A DNA stretch of 64,000 nucleotides from Microlunatus parietis. GTDB lineage: Bacteria > Actinomycetota > Actinomycetes > Propionibacteriales > Propionibacteriaceae. Positions within the stretch are counted from its first letter, which is position 1; the number at the start of each line of letters is the position of its first letter. Below the pieces are notes generated by a model that did not search any database, was not told the origin of the DNA, and saw nothing but the letters and a program-made list of their open reading frames with translations. A program made the translations under genes and the position numbers. The DNA lies in contig NZ_JACCBU010000001.1 of assembly GCF_013407955.1 (NCBI RefSeq), positions 6,138,001-6,202,000 on the forward strand, given 5' to 3'. This document shows, piece after piece, positions 60,789-64,000 of this stretch.

Positions 60789-61360
60789 ACACCCCGCCAT
60801 CAGACGGAGGCGCCGACCCTGGTATCCCGCCGCGCCGGAACGGACTCCAGCCGGCGACGATCATCGTGCTGGCCGTGGTCTGGATCGTGCTCTGGGGCGA
60901 GGTGTCGCTGTTGATCGTGATCAGCGGACTTGTCGTCGGCCTGGTGATCACCGTGCTGTTCCCGCTGCCGCCGGTGCCGTTCGAGGGCCGGCTCCGGCCG
61001 CTGCACCTGATCTGGACCGTGCTGCGGCTGATCGGTGATCTTGCGCTGGCCAGCGTCGACGTGGTCCGGACGATCCTGCGGCCGACACCGCCGCGTGGTG
61101 CCGTCGTCCGGGTCCAGTTGCGGTCCGAGTCCGACCTCTACCAGACACTCACCGCGGAAATGGTGTCGCTGGTGCCGGGCAGCATCGTGATCGAGGCCCG
61201 GCGATCCAGCCGCACCCTCTATCTGCACGTGCTCGATGCGACCGGGCCGGGCGAGCTGGACCGGGTGCGGCGCGAGGTCCGTACCGCGGAACAACGAGTG
61301 CTCGCCTCGCTCGGCAGCAAGGCGGAACGGGCCCGGCTGACCGAGGGGGAGGCCTCATGA
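60785..61360 (+). CDS. mrpE: Mrp antiporter subunit E
   Basis: 191 residues, ATGA overlap with mrpD. A short Pro-rich N-terminus is followed by two membrane helices (TIIVLAVVWIVLWGEVSLLIVISGLVVGLVITVLF), then a conserved cytoplasmic domain (LIGDLALASVDVVRTILRP, LRSESDLYQTLTAEMVSLVPGSIVIEARRSSRTLYLHVLD). The domain fits MnhE. MnhE is needed for full activity of the Mrp complex, probably in assembly. Confidence 0.93.
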   Translation: MNTPPSDGGADPGIPPRRNGLQPATIIVLAVVWIVLWGEVSLLIVISGLVVGLVITVLFPLPPVPFEGRLRPLHLIWTVLRLIGDLALASVDVVRTILRPTPPRGAVVRVQLRSESDLYQTLTAEMVSLVPGSIVIEARRSSRTLYLHVLDATGPGELDRVRREVRTAEQRVLASLGSKAERARLTEGEAS

Positions 61361-61677
61361 TCGTCACCGTGATCCTCGGCATCGGCGTCGTGCTGCTCGG
61401 CGTCGCCGCGGTGCTGACCTTGATCAGGATGTCGAAGGGCCCGAGCACGCTGGACCGGGTGGTGGCCACCGACGTGATGATCGCGATCGTGATCGCCGCG
61501 CTCGCCACCGAGGCCGTGATGCACAAGCACGCGACCACGCTGCCGGTGATCCTGGTGCTGGCGCTGCTCGGGTTCGCCGGGTCGCTCAGCATCGCGCGGT
61601 TCGTCTCCGACCGGGACAAGGCCGTGAAGTGGAACGTACCGCCCGACTTCGACCCGAAGCGGGGTGAGCGGCCATGA
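61357..61677 (+). CDS. mrpF: Mrp antiporter subunit F
   Basis: 106 residues with three membrane helices. RMSKGPSTLDRVVATDVMIAIVIAALA is the MnhF signature. ATGA overlaps join it to mrpE and mrpG. The protein is ~15 residues longer than the minimal family through the basic C-terminal tail (FVSDRDKAVKWNVPPDFDPKRGERP). Confidence 0.94.
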   Translation: MIVTVILGIGVVLLGVAAVLTLIRMSKGPSTLDRVVATDVMIAIVIAALATEAVMHKHATTLPVILVLALLGFAGSLSIARFVSDRDKAVKWNVPPDFDPKRGERP

Positions 61678-62090
61678 CCGGCGGGGTCGACGGCGTGCTG
61701 GACGTGATCGGCGCGGTGCTGGTGCTGCTCGGCGCGGTGCTCTGCCTGACGGCGGCGATCGGGCTGCTCCGGCTGCCGGACGTGCTGAGCCGGATGCACG
61801 CGGCGACCAAGCCGCAGACGCTCGGCCTGCTGTTCGTGCTGACCGGGATCGGGTTCACGCTGCGCCAGCCGGCGGTGATCGCCCTGTTGGTCCTGGTCGG
61901 GTTGCTGCAGCTGTTCACCGCCCCGGTCGCGGCGCACATGGTGGCCCGGACCGCGTACCGGACCCATCAGCTGGACGACGACCTGCTGGTCACCGACGAA
62001 CTCTCTGACGACCTGTCCGACGCCGGGTTCGAGCTGGTCACCCCGGACGACGAGGACACTGCTGACAACGGTGGGCGGGCGGCCACGTAG
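61674..62090 (+). CDS. mrpG: Mrp antiporter subunit G
   Basis: 138 residues with three membrane helices. LLRLPDVLSRMHAATKPQTLGLLFVL is the MnhG/PhaG signature. The last ~40 residues are acidic (LDDDLLVTDELSDDLSDAGFELVTPDDEDTADNGG), beyond the usual family end. It closes the complete Mrp operon. The gene for the FMN-type protein starts 10 bases later and may be co-transcribed. Confidence 0.94.
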   Translation: MTGGVDGVLDVIGAVLVLLGAVLCLTAAIGLLRLPDVLSRMHAATKPQTLGLLFVLTGIGFTLRQPAVIALLVLVGLLQLFTAPVAAHMVARTAYRTHQLDDDLLVTDELSDDLSDAGFELVTPDDEDTADNGGRAAT

Positions 62091-62099
62091 GTTAGGCGC

Positions 62100-62726
62100 A
62101 TGGGGTGGACCGAGATCACCGACGTGGCTCAGCTCGAAGAACTGATCGGTACGCCGCTGCCGCGGGTCCGGGACAAGGTGCGGCCCGCCCTGCACGACGT
62201 CGACCGAGCCTGGCTGGCCGCGGCGCCGTTCTGCCTGGTCGCGACGTCGGCCGTCGACGGCAGCTGCGACGTCTCGCCGAAGGGCGATCCCGCCGGGCAG
62301 CTCGCGTACGTCATCGACGACAGGACCATCGCCGTCGCGGAACGCCCGGGCAACCGGCGCGCCGACGGCTACCGCAACATCCTGACCAACCCGCACGTCG
62401 GCCTGATCTTCGTGCTGCCCGGCCGCACCGACACGCTGCGGGTCAACGGCCGGGCCCGGCTCGTCTCGGACGCCGACTTCTTCGACCGGATGGTGGTCAA
62501 GGGACACCGCCCGGTGCTGGCGCTGGTGGTCGAGATCGACGAGATCTTCCACCACTGCAGCAAGGCCTTCCTGCGCTCGCGGCTCTGGGACGCCGAGACC
62601 TGGAACCATGACGGCGTGCCGTCGCGGCCGGAGATCGCGAAGCTGCTGGAACGGCCCGAAGCCTCCCTCGAGGAACTGCGCAGTTACTATGGCGAGCGGT
62701 ACGCCGACAAGCTGTACTCGTCCTGA
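62100..62726 (+). CDS. FMN-dependent PPOX-type flavoprotein (MSMEG_1061-like)
   Basis: 208 residues from ATG 62100. A pyridoxamine-5-phosphate-oxidase-like split barrel: PFCLVATSAVDGSCDVSPKGDPAGQLAYVIDDRTIAVAERPGNRRADGYRNILTNPHVGLIFVLPGR is the FMN-binding block, and NGRARLVSDADFFDRM with IDEIFHHCSKAFLRSRLWDAETW completes the subfamily signature. Such proteins are thought to be flavin/F420-type oxidoreductases; substrate unknown. It is ten bases from mrpG and is followed by the long rne leader. Confidence 0.9.
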   Translation: MGWTEITDVAQLEELIGTPLPRVRDKVRPALHDVDRAWLAAAPFCLVATSAVDGSCDVSPKGDPAGQLAYVIDDRTIAVAERPGNRRADGYRNILTNPHVGLIFVLPGRTDTLRVNGRARLVSDADFFDRMVVKGHRPVLALVVEIDEIFHHCSKAFLRSRLWDAETWNHDGVPSRPEIAKLLERPEASLEELRSYYGERYADKLYSS

Positions 62727-62790
62727 CCGGATGCCGTGTCGCGTACGCCGGAAATCGGGAATCCGGTTGACTTGTGGAATACTGGGTGGT

Positions 62791-62816
62791 GTCCAGGGCG
62801 CTCCAAGCGCCAGGAC
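62791..62816 (+). promoter_or_regulatory. hairpin in the rne leader
   Basis: In the 288-base gap 62727-63014, GTCC...GGAC ends enclose GGCGCT (62797-62802) and AGCGCC (62806-62811) with a 3-base loop, giving a long stem with one small internal loop. It could be a structured 5' UTR of rne, used for autoregulation as in other bacteria, or a terminator of the upstream unit without a T-run. The rest of the gap shows no gene. Confidence 0.4.
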
Positions 62817-63014
62817 TCGACCGCCCGGTGCATCGAGGTGACAGCTCGAAACACCTGGTATGGGCACCTTCACCGCGACGCACGGCCCGGCTGTGGACCT
62901 GGCCTGCGACCGCGGGAGGCACCCGGAGTCGACCACTGCAAGCTTTCGCAGCCCGGCCTCGGCCGGAGCAGCTGACGAGGTGGCACGTTCAAGGCGTGCC
63001 CTGAAGGAGTCTGG

Positions 63015-64000
63015 ATGCTCGAACATGAGCCCGACACGCATACCCCCGATGAGACCCTGTTCGGCGATTCGACGCCGGAGCAGGTGACCAAGCCGCCGAC
63101 CCGCCGCCGGCGGGCCGCGACCCGGCCGGCCGGCCCACCGACCCCGGCGCCGACGCTCGACCTGCCCACCGAGGCACCTGCCGCCGACACTCCGGCGACG
63201 GAGCCCGAGGTTGAGGCGAAGCCCGCACCGGCGAAGCGGGCGGCCAAGAAGACGACCTCCCGCCGGACCACCAAGAAGGCCGCCGCGGCCCCTGAGCCCG
63301 CCGAGCCGGCCGCTGCCGAGACCGCTCCGGCCGAAGCCGCCGTCGAAGCCCCTGCCGAGGCCCCTGCCGTCGAGGCACCGGTCGAGCAGGCCCCCGCAGC
63401 CGAGGCCGACGCGCCGAAGACAACCCGCCGCCGGACCAAGAAGGCCGCGGCCGAACCGGCCGAGAAGAAGCCCGCCCGGAAGCGGGCCAGCAAGAAGACC
63501 GCGGCCGCCGCCCCGGCTGCCGAGGAGCCCGCCGTGGCGCCGGAACCGGCCGCTGACGCGGCCGAGCCCGAGCAGTCGGTTGCGGCCGAGCCCGAGCAGC
63601 CGGTCATGGCGGCCGAGTCGCCCGCGGTCGAGCCGGTCGAGGAGGAGGCTCCGGTCGAGGAGCCGGCCGCCGAGGACGTACCGGCTGAGGCCGAGGCCGA
63701 GGCCGAGGCGTCCGCAGCCGAGGACGAGGCCGCCGAGGCTTCCACGGAGGCTCCGGCAACGGAGACCGCCGACCCGATCGCCGAGGCGGTCGCCGCGCTG
63801 CTCGGTCAGTCCGAGACGGCGCAGGAGGACGCGTCCGACGACGAGTCGGTCGACGACTCCGCGATGGACGATGATGACGTACCCGATGGTCATCGGCGCC
63901 GCCGGCGCCGCCGGGGCGGTCGCCGCCGCCGTCGCGGTGCCAGCGGTGACGGTGACGGTGACGACGAGGAGGTCACCGCGGAGGCCGACCCGTCGAAGGA
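63015..64000 (+). CDS. rne: ribonuclease E/G, N-terminal part (runs off the window)
   Basis: Open from ATG 63015 (AAGGAG five bases upstream) to the window end, ~328 residues. The visible part is the Ala/Pro/Glu/Lys-rich disordered leader typical of actinobacterial RNase E/G: alternating basic AAKKTTSRRTTKKA-like blocks and acidic AEAEAEAEASAAEDEA-like stretches, then RRRRRRRGGRRRRR and an acidic segment. The catalytic S1/DNase-I-like domains would lie beyond the edge, so the assignment rests on this leader plus the genomic order after ndk. RNase E initiates mRNA decay and rRNA/tRNA processing. The low complexity also yields a spurious Ser/Ala-rich minus-strand frame. Confidence 0.82.
   Translation, partial: MLEHEPDTHTPDETLFGDSTPEQVTKPPTRRRRAATRPAGPPTPAPTLDLPTEAPAADTPATEPEVEAKPAPAKRAAKKTTSRRTTKKAAAAPEPAEPAAAETAPAEAAVEAPAEAPAVEAPVEQAPAAEADAPKTTRRRTKKAAAEPAEKKPARKRASKKTAAAAPAAEEPAVAPEPAADAAEPEQSVAAEPEQPVMAAESPAVEPVEEEAPVEEPAAEDVPAEAEAEAEASAAEDEAAEASTEAPATETADPIAEAVAALLGQSETAQEDASDDESVDDSAMDDDDVPDGHRRRRRRRGGRRRRRGASGDGDGDDEEVTAEADPSK

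Noticed and set aside
62870..63745. Ser/Ala-rich minus-strand open frame opposite the rne leader region
   Set aside because: It is the antisense shadow of the low-complexity Ala/Glu/Pro coding sequence of rne.

Overview
The window is from a high-GC actinobacterium. The backbone order clpX / valS / folC / DUF4233 / ndk / rne, the many GTG starts and GTGA/ATGA overlaps, the NhaA-thioredoxin fusion and the disordered RNase E N-terminus all point there. A Microlunatus-like member of the Propionibacteriales is my best guess, but that is an inference from style and not from a search. I saw no rRNA, tRNA, CRISPR array, transposase or integrase.

Layout. 1-2.3 kb: end of clpX, an alpha/beta hydrolase and an AraC-type regulator. 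2.3-9.7 kb: a carbohydrate-type ABC operon (two LplB/LplC-like permeases, two tandem paralogous binding lipoproteins) ending in a DUF2264 protein, behind a striking four-half-site operator. 9.9-11.7 kb: a lower-GC minus-strand pair, a secreted trypsin-like protease and a lipoprotein. 11.8-14.6 kb: NhaA-DsbA fusion, cupin, small membrane protein. 14.7-18.2 kb: a second sugar ABC operon on the minus strand with stacked inverted repeats upstream. 18.2-29.3 kb: housekeeping block (valS, folC, DUF4233, ndk) interrupted by a TetR-controlled ABC exporter, a small secreted protein, an SDR, a methyltransferase and a HIT protein.

29.3-45.3 kb is the unusual part: a single-direction cluster that looks like a type IV secretion apparatus. 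It holds NTF2/TcpC-like proteins, small membrane proteins in VirB2/VirB3 positions, a VirB6/TrbL-like channel protein, a multi-domain peptidoglycan hydrolase, a CpaE/ParA-like ATPase and a VirB4 ATPase. I find no relaxase, VirD4/TcpA coupling ATPase, integrase or replication gene. The VirB6-like protein ends in what looks like a polymorphic-toxin tip, and the next gene overlaps it by four bases and looks like an immunity gene; a second immunity-like (SCO4402-type) gene follows. I propose that this is a protein-delivering, antagonistic T4SS-like machine rather than a DNA-transfer element. This is the main candidate for an undescribed system.

45.4-54.7 kb: a divergently transcribed amidohydrolase and LacI regulator, then an oligopeptide/oligosaccharide-type ABC importer whose last gene is a cytoplasmic GH18 glycosidase. 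This suggests uptake and intracellular cleavage of an amino-sugar oligomer. 54.6-62.7 kb: aldo/keto reductase, a complete Mrp (MnhA/B-C-D-E-F-G) Na+/H+ antiporter operon and an FMN-type flavoprotein. 63.0 kb to the end: the start of rne.

Most cellular tasks visible here are carbohydrate import under local repressors, sodium/proton homeostasis (NhaA plus Mrp), and envelope-associated secretion or competition.
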